Assembly (NCBI GenBank): GCA_017387515.1
Contig: JAFOFC010000038.1
Span: forward strand, 16,719 to 80,718
Source: Paludibacteraceae bacterium
GTDB lineage: Bacteria; Bacteroidota; Bacteroidia; Bacteroidales; Paludibacteraceae
DNA length: 64,000 nucleotides
Direction of reading: 5' to 3'
Shown here piece after piece: positions 54,066 through 63,787 of the stretch (positions are counted from its first letter, which is position 1; every line of letters starts with the position of its first letter). Under the pieces are notes generated by a model. That model was not told where the DNA came from. It searched no databases and worked only from the letters and a program-made list of their open reading frames with translations. Both the position numbers and the translations under genes were made by a program.

Positions 54066-55521
54066 ATACTACCCTTTGTTTAGATGGTTTACCAGTTACC
54101 ATACAAACACCAGGAGTAGTATCGCCATCCAATGGAATACAACGGATGGTTGCTTTGGTTTCTTCTTTGATTTTTTCTTCGGTTTCGGGGGTGCCATCCC
54201 AGTGACATAACAAGAAACCGCCTTTTTCTATTTCTACCTTAAATTCTTCGTACGAATTAACCTCGCGGGTAACCGATGCACGATAATCCAATGCTTTTTG
54301 ATAGATATTCCTTTGAATAGCATCCAACAAATCTTTGATGTAAGCGGTTAAATTATCGAACGATACGGTTTCCTTGGTAAGGGTATCGCGACGAGCCACC
54401 TCAACGGTATTGTTTTCTAAATCGCGAGCACCCATGGCCAAACGCACAGGAACGCCTTTTAGCTCGTATTCAGCAAACTTCCAACCTGGTTTTTTGCTAT
54501 CGTCGTTATCGTATTTAAAGCTAATGCCTGCTGCTTTAAGTTGAGCGGTTAACTCGTCCACTTTAGCGTTGATGGCATCCAATTGTTCTTGGTTTTTGTA
54601 GATAGGCACAATCACCACTTGGAAAGGAGCCAAGGCTGGAGGAAGTACCAAACCATTATCGTCCGAGTGCGACATAATAAGCGCGCCCATTAAACGGGTA
54701 GAAACACCCCACGATGTAGCCCATACCAATTCTTGTTTGTTTTCTTTATTCATAAAGGTTACATCGAATGCTTTAGCAAAGTTTTGACCCAAGAAGTGCG
54801 ATGTACCCGCTTGCAAGGCTTTTCCGTCTTGCATCAAAGCCTCGATACAGAAGGTTTCTAACGCACCAGCAAAACGTTCGTTGGCGGTTTTTACCCCTTT
54901 TACCACAGGCACTGCCATTACGTTTTCGGCAAAATCGGCATACACGTTTAGCATTTTAGTGGTTTCTTCTAAAGCTTCTTCTTTGGTAGCGTGAGCGGTG
55001 TGACCTTCTTGCCACAAGAACTCTGCTGTACGCAAAAACAAACGGGTACGCATTTCCCAACGCACTACGTTTGCCCATTGGTTACACAAAATAGGAAGAT
55101 CGCGGTACGAGTGAATCCAATTTTTGTAGGTATTCCAAATGATGGTTTCTGAAGTAGGACGAACAATTAGTTCTTCTTCTAACTTAGCAGCTGGGTCAAC
55201 TACCACACCACTGCCATCGGGATTGTTTTTAAGTCTATAGTGAGTTACTACGGCACATTCTTTTGCAAAGCCTTCTACGTGATCGGCCTCTTTGCTTAAA
55301 AAAGATTTAGGGATAAACAAAGGGAAATAAGCATTTACGTGGCCCGTTTCTTTAAAACGGTTGTCCAACTCACGTTGCATTTTTTCCCAAATAGCATAGC
55401 CATAAGGTTTAATAACCATGCAACCACGTACTGCCGAATTTTCGGCCAAATCTGCTTTAATTACTAAATCGTTGTACCATTGAGCGTAGTTTTCTGCTCT
55501 GGATGTAAGTTCTTTTGCCAT
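54049..55521 (-). CDS. proS: Prolyl-tRNA synthetase (short, archaeal/eukaryotic-type)
   Basis: 490 residues, the class without the editing insertion. Class II motifs: motif 1 [17 protein letters not shown], motif 2 around [22 protein letters not shown], motif 3 near [17 protein letters not shown] (anticodon-binding domain follows). A C-terminal zinc-like region ends QRVVFARAY. First gene of the polysaccharide transcript, with its own -7 box. Confidence 0.97.
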   Translation of the reverse strand: MAKELTSRAENYAQWYNDLVIKADLAENSAVRGCMVIKPYGYAIWEKMQRELDNRFKETGHVNAYFPLFIPKSFLSKEADHVEGFAKECAVVTHYRLKNNPDGSGVVVDPAAKLEEELIVRPTSETIIWNTYKNWIHSYRDLPILCNQWANVVRWEMRTRLFLRTAEFLWQEGHTAHATKEEALEETTKMLNVYADFAENVMAVPVVKGVKTANERFAGALETFCIEALMQDGKALQAGTSHFLGQNFAKAFDVTFMNKENKQELVWATSWGVSTRLMGALIMSHSDDNGLVLPPALAPFQVVIVPIYKNQEQLDAINAKVDELTAQLKAAGISFKYDNDDSKKPGWKFAEYELKGVPVRLAMGARDLENNTVEVARRDTLTKETVSFDNLTAYIKDLLDAIQRNIYQKALDYRASVTREVNSYEEFKVEIEKGGFLLCHWDGTPETEEKIKEETKATIRCIPLDGDTTPGVCMVTGKPSKQRVVFARAY

Positions 55522-55541
55522 TTATGTTCTATTTAATGGTG

Positions 55542-55549
55542 CAAAAGTA
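55542..55549 (-). promoter_or_regulatory. -7 promoter box for proS and the glycan operon
   Basis: TACTTTTG on the minus strand, 20 bases upstream of proS. Two copies of AGTAGAAAGTAAAA (55560-55587) lie just upstream of it. Confidence 0.65.
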
Positions 55550-55557
55550 CTAAATAT

Positions 55558-55591
<34 letters not shown>

Positions 55592-55604
55592 TAGACAAGG
55601 CATA

Positions 55605-55901
55605 TTATTCGTATTCTACCACATACACATCTTCGTCTGGGGCATGCATGCGGTAACGCTCGCGCGCAAATTTTTCTAAGTCTTCTTTGTCCGATTTTAA
55701 CTCTTGTAAACGCTGTTTACTCTTTTCTGATTTATCCTTGTAATATTCTATTTCTTGTTTCAACTCGCGTATGGTAATGGCATTTTTTATACGTGTTTGC
55801 AGGTTATGTTCACGACTTGTAAACATAGCCACCAAAAATACAATTACCACAAATAGGCACTTAAATGTATTCGATCTAAAAAATAGCAACACCTTTTTCA
55901 T
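55605..55901 (-). CDS. FtsB/DivIC-type septum formation protein
   Basis: 98 residues from ATG 55901; a TTG three codons upstream is less likely. One membrane helix (about residues 14-28, CLFVVIVFLVAMF) is followed by a coiled coil (ELKQEIEYYKDKSEKSKQRL) and the typical closing block LEKFARERYRMHAPDEDVYV. Together with FtsL/FtsQ partners this family positions septal peptidoglycan synthesis. 19 bases after birA. Confidence 0.92.
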   Translation of the reverse strand: MKKVLLFFRSNTFKCLFVVIVFLVAMFTSREHNLQTRIKNAITIRELKQEIEYYKDKSEKSKQRLQELKSDKEDLEKFARERYRMHAPDEDVYVVEYE

Positions 55902-55920
55902 TAAGAGCAAAAGTAATGGT

Positions 55921-56670
55921 CTAAATGGAATCCTGCAAATTTTTATTTAGCAAAAATTGCACTTCTTTAAAAGCATATTTACGTTCTACATGGGCTTTAT
56001 CAACCATGTGCAAATAGCCACGCGGTTCTACGTATGTTATGCATCCTTCAAACTCGCCGTTATCATCTTTATAATACGCCCATTTGCCGTTTAGGTACAA
56101 AACAGAGGCATAATCTGCTTGGATGTTAGTGGGCTGGCTTTTTGCCTGTTGATACCTTTTTACCAAGGATTTTTGCAATTGCTGCAACACCTCTTGCAAG
56201 GGCAATTCTTCTCCTATAATTTGATACAACGACACAGGATTAGGAGCATCGCTCAAAAAAACGTTTTGGTTAATATTTAATCCAATGCCTACTATCGACG
56301 AGGCAATGCTACCCCCTACTAAATTTTGTTCAATTAAAATACCCGCAATTTTTTGATGTTTCCAATAAATATCGTTAGGCCATTTTATTTGAAAGCCATC
56401 GGCGTACTGCCTCAAAAAATCAACTACCCCCAATGCCACCGCTTGCGAAAGCACAAATTGGTCTCTTATGGGCAACCACAATGGGGCAAAATACATACTC
56501 ATCAGGATATTTTTACCCACCTCCGACTCCCAGGTATTGGTTAATTGCCCCCTTCCATTGGTTTGATAATCGGTATAAACCAATGTACCTTCGTCCCATG
56601 TTTGGTGCATCAAATTTTCTTGCATCCAAGCATTGGTAGAACCCACCGATGGTAAATAAATTTGTTTCAT
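55921..56670 (-). CDS. birA: Biotin-[acetyl-CoA-carboxylase] ligase
   Basis: 249 residues. Catalytic domain only, with no N-terminal helix-turn-helix, so not a repressor. GRGQLTNTWESEVGKN is the biotinyl-AMP loop (GRGxxxRxW form with N at the Arg position), KWPNDIYWKHQKIAGILIE the conserved active-site block. It attaches biotin to carboxylase subunits. 1 base after the comF stop. Confidence 0.95.
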   Translation of the reverse strand: MKQIYLPSVGSTNAWMQENLMHQTWDEGTLVYTDYQTNGRGQLTNTWESEVGKNILMSMYFAPLWLPIRDQFVLSQAVALGVVDFLRQYADGFQIKWPNDIYWKHQKIAGILIEQNLVGGSIASSIVGIGLNINQNVFLSDAPNPVSLYQIIGEELPLQEVLQQLQKSLVKRYQQAKSQPTNIQADYASVLYLNGKWAYYKDDNGEFEGCITYVEPRGYLHMVDKAHVERKYAFKEVQFLLNKNLQDSI

Positions 56671-56671
56671 A

Positions 56672-57361
56672 TTAAGCCGATGCCACCGCCAACGTGGCTA
56701 TACTAATTTTACAAGTTGGAATTTCTTCTTTTAAAGCCTGCGCCGCTGCTAACAACGTAGCACCTGTGGTAATTACATCGTCTACCAACAGCACCTGTTT
56801 ATGGGCTAACACCTCTGGCTGCTGTACAGCAAATATACCTTGTGTATTTTGATGCCTCTCAAACACCCGCATGCGTGTTTGCGTACTTGTGGCAACCGTA
56901 CGCGCCAAAACATGGGTGCATACGTCTACTCCTATTACCTGCGATATGCCGCTGGCTATGCAAGCAGCTTGATTATAGCCCCTATGTTGCTGCCTGCTAA
57001 TATGCAACGGAACGGGAACGATCACCTCTACATCACTAAGCCAAGACATGCACTCCAAAGCCATTTGCCTGCCCAACACTACCCCTACATCGGGCCGATG
57101 ATGGTATTTAAGCGCATGCAACAAGGTTTGTAATTTTCCGCCTTTTACAAAATGACACCAAGCCATAGCACGCTCAATGGGCAGCTTGCCCCAAAAAAGT
57201 TGTTCAACAGGGTGGTCCTTTTCGGTTTCGTAATGCGTTCTGGGTAAGGTATATAAGCAATTAAGACACACGGTATTTTCTAACGCTACCAAAGGTTTTC
57301 CACAACCTACGCATAGCCTAGGAAACAACAACCTAAACAGGCTGACAAAATAAGTTTTCAT
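56672..57361 (-). CDS. ComF-family phosphoribosyltransferase-like protein
   Basis: 229 residues. An N-terminal zinc-binding segment (CVGCGKPLVALENTVCLNC, about residues 17-35) precedes a phosphoribosyltransferase domain with VLLVDDVITTGATLLAAA near residue 190. ComF proteins are linked to DNA uptake in competent bacteria and to recombination elsewhere. First gene of comF-birA-ftsB. Confidence 0.93.
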   Translation of the reverse strand: MKTYFVSLFRLLFPRLCVGCGKPLVALENTVCLNCLYTLPRTHYETEKDHPVEQLFWGKLPIERAMAWCHFVKGGKLQTLLHALKYHHRPDVGVVLGRQMALECMSWLSDVEVIVPVPLHISRQQHRGYNQAACIASGISQVIGVDVCTHVLARTVATSTQTRMRVFERHQNTQGIFAVQQPEVLAHKQVLLVDDVITTGATLLAAAQALKEEIPTCKISIATLAVASA

Positions 57362-57392
57362 CGTAAATACAAATTAAGAAAGATATTTGCCA

Positions 57393-57420
57393 CAAAAGTA
57401 CACAAAATAGTTTATTTTTG
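57393..57420. promoter_or_regulatory. Divergent promoters: comF (minus) and FemAB-like gene (plus)
   Basis: Minus-strand TACTTTTG at 57400-57393 serves comF. Plus-strand TATTTTTG at 57413-57420 lies 5 bases before the FemAB-like ATG, implying a near-leaderless transcript. TTTG at 57386-57389 is a possible but distant -33 box for the plus strand. Confidence 0.6.
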
Positions 57421-57425
57421 CAGCA

Positions 57426-58376
57426 ATGAGTAACAAAGAAACATATCGTCAACTTTGCGAGCAACATCACGACATTCCACTGTTTATGCAAGCATGGTGG
57501 TTAGATGCTACCCACCTACCTTGGGATGTTATTTTATTTGAGCATAAAAACCACATGGCGGGTTTTTACGTCTACTCATATACAAAAAAATGGGGCAAAA
57601 CCCTTATTGTACAACCCCAACTTACCCAATATGCAGGACCCTTTTTGTTTTACCCCGAATCGTTAAAACAAGAGCAACGCTATTCGTTCCAAAATAAAGC
57701 CTACAATTATTTTATAGAACAACTAGAAAAAAGAGGGTTTGATTTTTTAGAACAAAATTTTCACCATAGCCAAACCTATCACCAACCATTTTATTGGAAC
57801 AAGTACCAGCAAACTACCCGCTACACATACCTAATAGAAAACATCGCTAACACCCAAGCCATTTGGGAAGGTATGTCACCCGACAAAAGGATACGACATG
57901 CCAAAAAACTAGCCGATAAGTATAGCTTATCGTTTGACATTTCGCCCAAAGAATTCTATTCTTTTTACCAGCAATGCTTGCAAAAACGAGGCAGAAAAAT
58001 ACTATACTCGTATACCACTTTTGAACAACTTCATCGGGCAGCAGAACAGCGCAACCAAGGTCAAATCATCGCCCTATTAGACCATCAAAACAACCTACAA
58101 GCTGCCCTATGGCTAGTATGGGATGCCACCTATGCCTACAACATGATATTGGCACTCAACACCGATTACGCTTACAACAAAGGCGCTACTACCCTGCTTA
58201 TATGGGAAGCCATTCTTTTTTTACAAGGAAAAACCCTGCACTACGATTTTGAAGGCAGCATGATTCAAGGAAACGCCTTGCGCAACCAATCGTTTGGTGC
58301 TACGCACGTTCCATTCTTTCATATACAAAAAAGCCACAGCAAGTTACTCTCACTGTGGCGTTCTATCAAAAAATAA
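57426..58376 (+). CDS. FemAB/GNAT-like acyltransferase
   Basis: 316 residues. Two GNAT-type halves: an N-terminal half with FYVYSYTKKWGKTLIVQPQL, and a C-terminal half with QIIALLDHQNNLQAALWLVWDATYAYNMILALN (split here in prose; about residues 205-240) and NKGATTLLIWEAI and HYDFEGSMIQG. This fits peptidyl or lipid-linked acyl transferases of the FemAB/GNAT_6 group. The substrate is unknown. Monocistronic. Confidence 0.8.
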   Translation: MSNKETYRQLCEQHHDIPLFMQAWWLDATHLPWDVILFEHKNHMAGFYVYSYTKKWGKTLIVQPQLTQYAGPFLFYPESLKQEQRYSFQNKAYNYFIEQLEKRGFDFLEQNFHHSQTYHQPFYWNKYQQTTRYTYLIENIANTQAIWEGMSPDKRIRHAKKLADKYSLSFDISPKEFYSFYQQCLQKRGRKILYSYTTFEQLHRAAEQRNQGQIIALLDHQNNLQAALWLVWDATYAYNMILALNTDYAYNKGATTLLIWEAILFLQGKTLHYDFEGSMIQGNALRNQSFGATHVPFFHIQKSHSKLLSLWRSIKK

Positions 58377-58381
58377 CACTA

Positions 58382-58870
58382 CTAATTACAATAGATTCTA
58401 AACACTTCGGCAAAGAAGCTATAGGCCATTACGCCCGATAATACTAACCCAAATACAATGGTTAGCATATTACCGACAAACGAGCCAAAACCTGCTTTTA
58501 AGCTATCTTCGGTAGATTTACCAGCAATTAGTTCGCCTACAACCGCCCCTACAAAAGGACCTAAAAAGATACCCCACGGAGCAAAGAACAAACCAATTAT
58601 TAGGCCTAAAACGCCACCCCACTGCCCGTATGCCGAACCGCCATATTTTTTTACACCCCATATTGGAATGTAATAATTAAACACCTGCTGCAAAATAACC
58701 ATGCCAAGCATGATTAACAAATAAGTTGCCGAATAAGTACATCCATCTACCAGCAACAACAGCAACATCCCCACATAAGAGATAGGAGTCCCTGGCAACA
58801 TCGGGATAATAGAGCCTGCTATGCCTATTAAAACACAAAAAGCACCTAATGTAATAAATAAGATATCCAT
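58382..58870 (-). CDS. DUF456 membrane protein
   Basis: 162 residues, four membrane helices with glycine zipper-like segments. The N-terminal GSIIPMLPGTPISYVGMLLL and the later GLIIGLFFAPWGIFLGPFVGAVVGELI-like region (about residues 92-118) are the DUF456 signature. Function unknown. Its upstream neighbour, a PepSY-like gene, ends 1 base away. Confidence 0.92.
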   Translation of the reverse strand: MDILFITLGAFCVLIGIAGSIIPMLPGTPISYVGMLLLLLVDGCTYSATYLLIMLGMVILQQVFNYYIPIWGVKKYGGSAYGQWGGVLGLIIGLFFAPWGIFLGPFVGAVVGELIAGKSTEDSLKAGFGSFVGNMLTIVFGLVLSGVMAYSFFAEVFRIYCN

Positions 58871-58871
58871 A

Positions 58872-59330
58872 TTAGTCGTCTAGTTCTATTAGATTTCCTT
58901 TAAGATCAAATTCTAGTTCAAGGCCACTATCTAATTTAACATCGTAACTACGACGATTCCTTTCTATTTTCTTTACACGTTGACCAGCCATATTAGCAGA
59001 TAAATAGGCTTGGATGGTAGCAGGGATAACTTCGTCAGGAACAAAACATTGTGTACATTCATAGTCTTTCCACTCGCCATCCTTATTAAATTCAAGGCCA
59101 TCTCCGTTGGTAAATACCACCATATACGATGAATCGAATAATTCGGGATCGTAAGTTACGTATGCTTGGCGATACAAGGGATCTTCTGCCTTAAAATAAG
59201 TACGTGTAAAAACTTGCGCATTTTGAGGCAATTGTTCAAAGGGTATTACCCTTTCGGCCGCATGTATTGCTAATGAGCCCATCATAAGAGCTGCCATTAG
59301 CATTAAAACTTGTTTTTTCATATTCATCAA
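58872..59330 (-). CDS. PepSY-like periplasmic protein
   Basis: 152 residues with a signal peptide (to about residue 24, ending AIHAAE). VIPFEQLPQNAQVFTRTYF and two repeats with YDPELFDSSYMVVFTNGDGLEF and YDVKLDSGLELEFDLKGN match the Bacteroidota PepSY-like family (PF11396 type). Secreted, function unknown. The start could also be Met3 or Met5. Confidence 0.85.
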   Translation of the reverse strand: MMNMKKQVLMLMAALMMGSLAIHAAERVIPFEQLPQNAQVFTRTYFKAEDPLYRQAYVTYDPELFDSSYMVVFTNGDGLEFNKDGEWKDYECTQCFVPDEVIPATIQAYLSANMAGQRVKKIERNRRSYDVKLDSGLELEFDLKGNLIELDD

Positions 59331-59816
59331 TTTATGTTTACAATAGCAAAAATAACGTTCATATAGATAACTTTTGTTTATTTATGTATAAAGAATATTA
59401 AAAGATTGACGAATCGACGTTTAGGCGTTTAGTCGTTTAGTCGTTTAGGCGATTCAATGAAAAGACATCGTGATTGAGCGGAGATACATTTTTGCGTATG
59501 ACGAGCGTTAAGAAAATGCGTCAAGAAAGCGAAGCGGCATCGCATTTTTAGCAAGGAATAGCAAAAATGCCGCGAAGAGCGTAGGCTTTGAATGAATCGC
59601 CGACAAGAAGAGGCAGTGGTTCGGGCCCTTTAATATTTCTTTTGCGACTCGGCATAATCAATGCAAGCATTGCTTCTGCTCTCGCTGCTCAAGAAACTCG
59701 ACAGGCTCAGGGACCGAATTGAGGTTGAGGCGTTAAGCAAAAGTGTTGTTGGACTTTTTGACTTTTGACGTTTATTTTGTACTTTTGCAAATTACACTAT
59801 AAAAAATGTATTTTTT
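59331..59816. repeat. Repeat-rich intergenic region with split dispersed hairpin copy C
   Basis: Contains no gene of its own. GTTTAGTCG/GTTTAGGCG words (59418-59450); inverted pair GGCGATTCA (59448-59456) and TGAATCGCC (59593-59601); a bulged stem GCGGCAT...GCAAAAATGCCGC around 59530-59575. Then copy C: left half TTCGGGCCCTT (59620-59630) and right half TCGACAGGCTCAGGGACCGAA (59698-59718), separated by 67 nt. The metG promoter occupies the right end. Confidence 0.75.
59755..59787 (+). promoter_or_regulatory. metG promoter (-33 and -7)
   Basis: TTTTTG (59755-59760), a 19-base spacer and TACTTTTG (59780-59787) match the phylum consensus, 29 bases before metG. Confidence 0.8.
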
Positions 59817-61856
59817 ATGACGAAACAATTTAAAAGAACAACGGTTACATCGGCGCTTCCTTACGCCAATGGCCCCGTTCATATTGGCCACTTGGCAGGT
59901 GTATACGTTCCTGCCGACATTTACGTACGCTACCTACGCCTAAAAGGCGAAGAGGTATTATTTATTGGTGGTTCTGACGAACACGGCGTACCCATTACCA
60001 TCAAAGCCCGCAAAGAAGGCGTTACCCCTCAAGATATTGTAGACCGCTACCATACCCTTATTAAAGACTCGTTTAAAGAGTTTGGTATTTCGTTCGATGT
60101 GTATTCGCGCACATCCAGCAAAACCCACCACGGCGTAGCTTCAGACTTTTTCAAAAAACTATACGACAAGGGCGAATTTATTGAAAAAGAAAGCGAACAA
60201 TATTACGACGAAGAAGCCAAACAATTTTTGGCCGACCGTTATATTACAGGTGAATGTCCTCACTGCCACGCAGAAGGAGCCTACGGCGACCAATGCGAAA
60301 AATGTGGCACTTCGCTTTCGCCCCTTGATTTGATTAACCCCAAATCGGCCATTAGCGGTAGCGCACCTGTGTTGAAAAAAACCAAACACTGGTACTTACC
60401 CCTAGACAAACACGAACCTTGGCTACGCGAATGGATCCTAGAAAACCACAAAGAATGGCGTCCCAACGTATACGGTCAATGCAAAAGCTGGTTAGATATG
60501 GGCTTGCAACCCCGTGCCGTTAGCCGCGACTTGGATTGGGGTATTCCTGTGCCTGTAGAAGGTGCCGAAGGCAAAGTTCTTTACGTATGGTTCGATGCCC
60601 CCATTGGTTACATTTCTAACACCAAAGAATTATTGCCCGACACCTGGGAAACCTGGTGGAAAGACCCCGAAACCCGCTTGGTACACTTTATTGGCAAAGA
60701 CAACATTGTATTCCACTGCATTGTATTCCCTGCTATGCTAAAAGCAGAAGGTTCTTACATTTTGCCCGATAACGTACCTTCTAACGAGTTCTTAAACCTT
60801 GAAGGCGATAAAATTTCTACCTCGCGCAACTGGGCAGTTTGGTTGCACGAATATTTAGTAGATTTCCCTGGCAAACAAGACGTACTACGTTATGTTCTTA
60901 CCGCCAATGCGCCCGAAACCAAAGACAACGACTTTACTTGGAAAGACTTCCAAGCCCGCAACAACAACGAGTTAGTGGCCATTTACGGCAACTTTGTAAA
61001 CCGCACCTTGGTGCTTACCCACAAGTATTTTGAAGGAAAAGTTCCTGCACGTGCTGCCCTTACCGAGTACGACCAGGCTACCCTGCAAGAATTTAAAGGC
61101 GTAAAAGAACAAGTAGAGCAACTACTTAACAACTTTAAATTCCGCGAAGCGCAAAAAGAAGCCATGAACCTAGCTCGCATCGGTAACAAATACCTAGCCG
61201 ATACCGAACCCTGGAAATTGGCCAAAACCGATATGGAGCGCGTAGGTACCATTTTGAACATTGCGCTTCAAATTTCGGCCAACCTATCCATTGCCTTTGA
61301 ACCTTTCTTGCCCTTTAGCTCGGCTAAATTACGCGGTTTGTTGCAACTAGAAACATGGAATTGGGAAAACTTGGGCAGCCTAGATTTATTGGCTACTGGT
61401 AGCACCATTGCTCCTGCCGAGTTGTTGTTCGAAAAGATTGAAGATGCCGCTATCGATGCTCAAATTAATCGATTAGCAACCATCAAGGTAGAAAACGAGA
61501 AACAAGCCTACCAACCTGCTGCAGTAAAAGAAGCAACCACCTTCGACGACTTTATGAAGTTAGATATTCGTGTAGGCACCGTACTAGAATGCCAAAAAGT
61601 TCCCAAAGCCGACAAGTTGCTTCAATTTAAAATAGAAGACGGCATGGGCACCCGCACCATTGTATCGGGCATTGCCAAATACTACAACCCCGAAGATTTG
61701 GTAGGTAAACAAGTTTGCTTTATTGCCAACTTCCCACCCCGTAAACTAAAAGGCATCGAAAGCCAAGGCATGATACTTAGTGCCGAAGACGCAGACGGAC
61801 GTTTGGTGGTAATTAGTCCATCGGATAAAGTGACTAACGGAGTACAAGTAATGTAA
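59817..61856 (+). CDS. metG: Methionyl-tRNA synthetase with C-terminal tRNA-binding domain
   Basis: 679 residues. HIGH motif in [16 protein letters not shown] (about residue 21). A zinc-binding knuckle is [18 protein letters not shown]. The KMSKS-equivalent is [11 protein letters not shown] (about residue 335). An anticodon-binding helical domain and a C-terminal EMAP/Arc1p-like OB domain (about residues 570-679, [20 protein letters not shown]) follow. Complete and unfused otherwise. Ends in a terminator. Confidence 0.98.
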   Translation: MTKQFKRTTVTSALPYANGPVHIGHLAGVYVPADIYVRYLRLKGEEVLFIGGSDEHGVPITIKARKEGVTPQDIVDRYHTLIKDSFKEFGISFDVYSRTSSKTHHGVASDFFKKLYDKGEFIEKESEQYYDEEAKQFLADRYITGECPHCHAEGAYGDQCEKCGTSLSPLDLINPKSAISGSAPVLKKTKHWYLPLDKHEPWLREWILENHKEWRPNVYGQCKSWLDMGLQPRAVSRDLDWGIPVPVEGAEGKVLYVWFDAPIGYISNTKELLPDTWETWWKDPETRLVHFIGKDNIVFHCIVFPAMLKAEGSYILPDNVPSNEFLNLEGDKISTSRNWAVWLHEYLVDFPGKQDVLRYVLTANAPETKDNDFTWKDFQARNNNELVAIYGNFVNRTLVLTHKYFEGKVPARAALTEYDQATLQEFKGVKEQVEQLLNNFKFREAQKEAMNLARIGNKYLADTEPWKLAKTDMERVGTILNIALQISANLSIAFEPFLPFSSAKLRGLLQLETWNWENLGSLDLLATGSTIAPAELLFEKIEDAAIDAQINRLATIKVENEKQAYQPAAVKEATTFDDFMKLDIRVGTVLECQKVPKADKLLQFKIEDGMGTRTIVSGIAKYYNPEDLVGKQVCFIANFPPRKLKGIESQGMILSAEDADGRLVVISPSDKVTNGVQVM

Positions 61857-61884
61857 AAAAAGAGCCTCAGGGCTCTTTTTTTTT
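61857..61884 (+). terminator. Intrinsic terminator of metG
   Basis: AAAAAGAGCC/GGCTCTTTTT, a 10-bp stem with TCAG loop, and four more T. It begins directly after the stop codon. Confidence 0.93.
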
Positions 61885-61961
61885 GCGACGAATCGATAAA
61901 TCGGCGAATCAATATGCTCAACAAAAAGGTAATGCACTGACTTTTATTTGTTTATGAAATT

Positions 61962-62633
61962 TCAATTACCTATGATGTCTTCTTTTAAGTATAACTTAAT
62001 GGAGTTGTAGTTACTTCCACCTACAACTAATTGCCCATCAAGATTAGGGAAAAATATTACCATTTCAATATATGGTTTATTTGCATCTTCATATTGTATG
62101 TATTCTTTCTTTAATTCAAAATAGAATGGTAAAGGTTCTTCTATGTTAGTTAACTTGTTTACTAATTCAATATTAGGCTTATTCATCTTATTAGCAATAC
62201 ATATCTCATAAAAATCTGGATGTACATCATTTATTATAACTCTAAAATAACAAGTATCATTTAAATTATATTTAGAATGCTCTAAATCAGTATGTAGTTC
62301 TAAATTATTATCTTTCCACGAAATTAAATCCAGTTTACTTCCGATTACTCTTCTTCCTTTATTATATTCGCCGATCCATTTAATTGTTCCGTCAGAATAA
62401 TATTCAGTCCATTCCCCATCATATAATGAATCATTAAACAAAACACCCTCTTTTGAAATATTACCATTTCGATAAAATTCAGTGAAATAAGATGTAGAAT
62501 CTGTCACAAATATAATTTTACTCTTAACTTCTCCTGTTGAATAATATTTTATTGTAGAGTCATTACAGGAAATTGTCATTAAAACTAAGGTAAGATAAAG
62601 TATTTTACAACTAAAATTATTTATATTCTTCAT
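61962..62633 (-). CDS. Lipoprotein with MORN/YwqK-like repeats
   Basis: 223 residues from ATG 62633; an upstream in-frame Met at 62669 would bury the signal sequence and is rejected. A lipobox-like LVLMTISCNDS predicts a lipid-anchored Cys near residue 20. Repeats YYSTGEVKSKIIF, FYRNGNISKEGVL and YYSDGTIKWIGEY are the MORN-like units often found in YwqK-type proteins. The C-terminal half is unrecognised. Very AT-rich relative to the rest of the window. Confidence 0.75.
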   Translation of the reverse strand: MKNINNFSCKILYLTLVLMTISCNDSTIKYYSTGEVKSKIIFVTDSTSYFTEFYRNGNISKEGVLFNDSLYDGEWTEYYSDGTIKWIGEYNKGRRVIGSKLDLISWKDNNLELHTDLEHSKYNLNDTCYFRVIINDVHPDFYEICIANKMNKPNIELVNKLTNIEEPLPFYFELKKEYIQYEDANKPYIEMVIFFPNLDGQLVVGGSNYNSIKLYLKEDIIGN

Positions 62634-62713
62634 ATATACTATCTGTATTAATAATTTCATCATTTGCAATACAAAAGATACAATTGAAATTCCTTAGCTT
62701 AAATATTTTTTGT

Positions 62714-63184
62714 TTAATAAATGTAATGCCATTTAGCATCTTCACATCCGTAATATATATAAATATTATTCCACCAACAAATTAGACCTATATATATAAT
62801 TTGTTCAAGTTTCAAATTATTAATATCGTATGTTTCGATTGTTTTATCTATACCATGTAGATTATAAAATTGTTCTATCTCATTATCTGGAATAACTTTA
62901 TAATTTAATATTTCTTCTGCTAAATCATTCGTTAAAGTAATGTCTTTATTGTATTCAGCAATATTATTTAAATCTTCTTCAGATAAAGTTTCAATAATTT
63001 CATCACCAGATTGCACTAAACACCAAATTGTATCTGAGTTGTTTAGAATCGGCAAATAAACAGGGTATAATCCTGTTTCGTATAACATGGAATGAATATG
63101 GTTACTTGAATTATATTTTCTACAAGAAGTGCAAATACTAATTATAACAAAAAAAAGAATTAGAAAAATATTTTTAGTTTTCAT
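62714..63184 (-). CDS. Hypothetical lipoprotein
   Basis: 156 residues. MKTKNIFLILFFVIISICTSC gives a signal sequence with lipobox ICTSC (lipidated Cys at residue 21). The rest is acidic with a repetitive EDLNNIAEYN character, and I recognise no domain. Its ATG overlaps the stop of a truncated frame upstream. It is in the AT-rich accessory end. Confidence 0.65.
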   Translation of the reverse strand: MKTKNIFLILFFVIISICTSCRKYNSSNHIHSMLYETGLYPVYLPILNNSDTIWCLVQSGDEIIETLSEEDLNNIAEYNKDITLTNDLAEEILNYKVIPDNEIEQFYNLHGIDKTIETYDINNLKLEQIIYIGLICWWNNIYIYYGCEDAKWHYIY

Positions 63185-63305
63185 AATCGAATGGAATGGT
63201 TTTATTATCTAAGTAGTTATAAGAGCGTTGTTCGTAACCAGAAGATTCACGAACGATGTTTTCATAATAAATAGTGTCAGTTTGCGCGCACCTAGTAATG
63301 GTCTG
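63174..63305 (-). pseudogene. C-terminal gene remnant
   Basis: A 43-codon open frame with no start codon, TITRCAQTDTIYYENIVRE then SSGYEQRSYNYLDNKTIPFD, ends in TAA inside the start of the next gene (ATGA-type junction). It looks like the end of a longer protein whose upstream part is gone. I cannot identify the family. Confidence 0.45.
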
Positions 63306-63316
63306 TTAATTGATTA

Positions 63317-63787
63317 CTAATACATATCAATCCATCCTATAAACGAAATATTAGTAGAGTCATTATTCTCATAATCCCAAAAATGAGTCTTAAAAACTGG
63401 CAAATCGACTAATTCAACATAATACCAATGTTGATTATCTATGTAATTTACACTATCTGCTAAAATATATCCTTTACTTCCTTTGGCAAATAATGCAATT
63501 ATATTTTCTTCTGTTTGAGTATCGAAATTAAACTCTAATTGGGTAGTTGGAGCAAGTCTTAATTGAATTGTTTCTTGTTGTATAATAAACTCTTCCTTCT
63601 TTTCAATATTAATTGGCTTGTGCGTTCCTTTGATAGAATATATAGAATGTAATCTTTGCGGTTTTAAATCAGAATTTAATAAAATGTATAATATGCCTAA
63701 CAAATAATCACATAAATATGGCAATAAATAATTTAAACAAAATGATAGGAGGTAATTATTATGCCAATTAATCTTTCTAAAGGACAA
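63317..63787 (-). pseudogene. Probable 5'-truncated gene, SH3-like C-terminal part
   Basis: The open frame spans 156 codons but its only ATG lies inside terD on the other strand, overlapping the terD Shine-Dalgarno sequence, and is not credible. The conserved-looking part is residues 55-156, with FAKGSKGYILADSVNYIDN and HWYYVELVD resembling an SH3-like fold. A TTG start near 63700 is possible. A lost N-terminus, caused by a junction near 63700-63750, is as likely. Confidence 0.4.
63747..63753 (+). promoter_or_regulatory. Strong Shine-Dalgarno sequence of terD
   Basis: AGGAGGT lies 7 bases before ATG 63761. It is the only full-strength Shine-Dalgarno sequence noticed in the window; Bacteroidota genes normally lack it. 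Confidence 0.85.
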
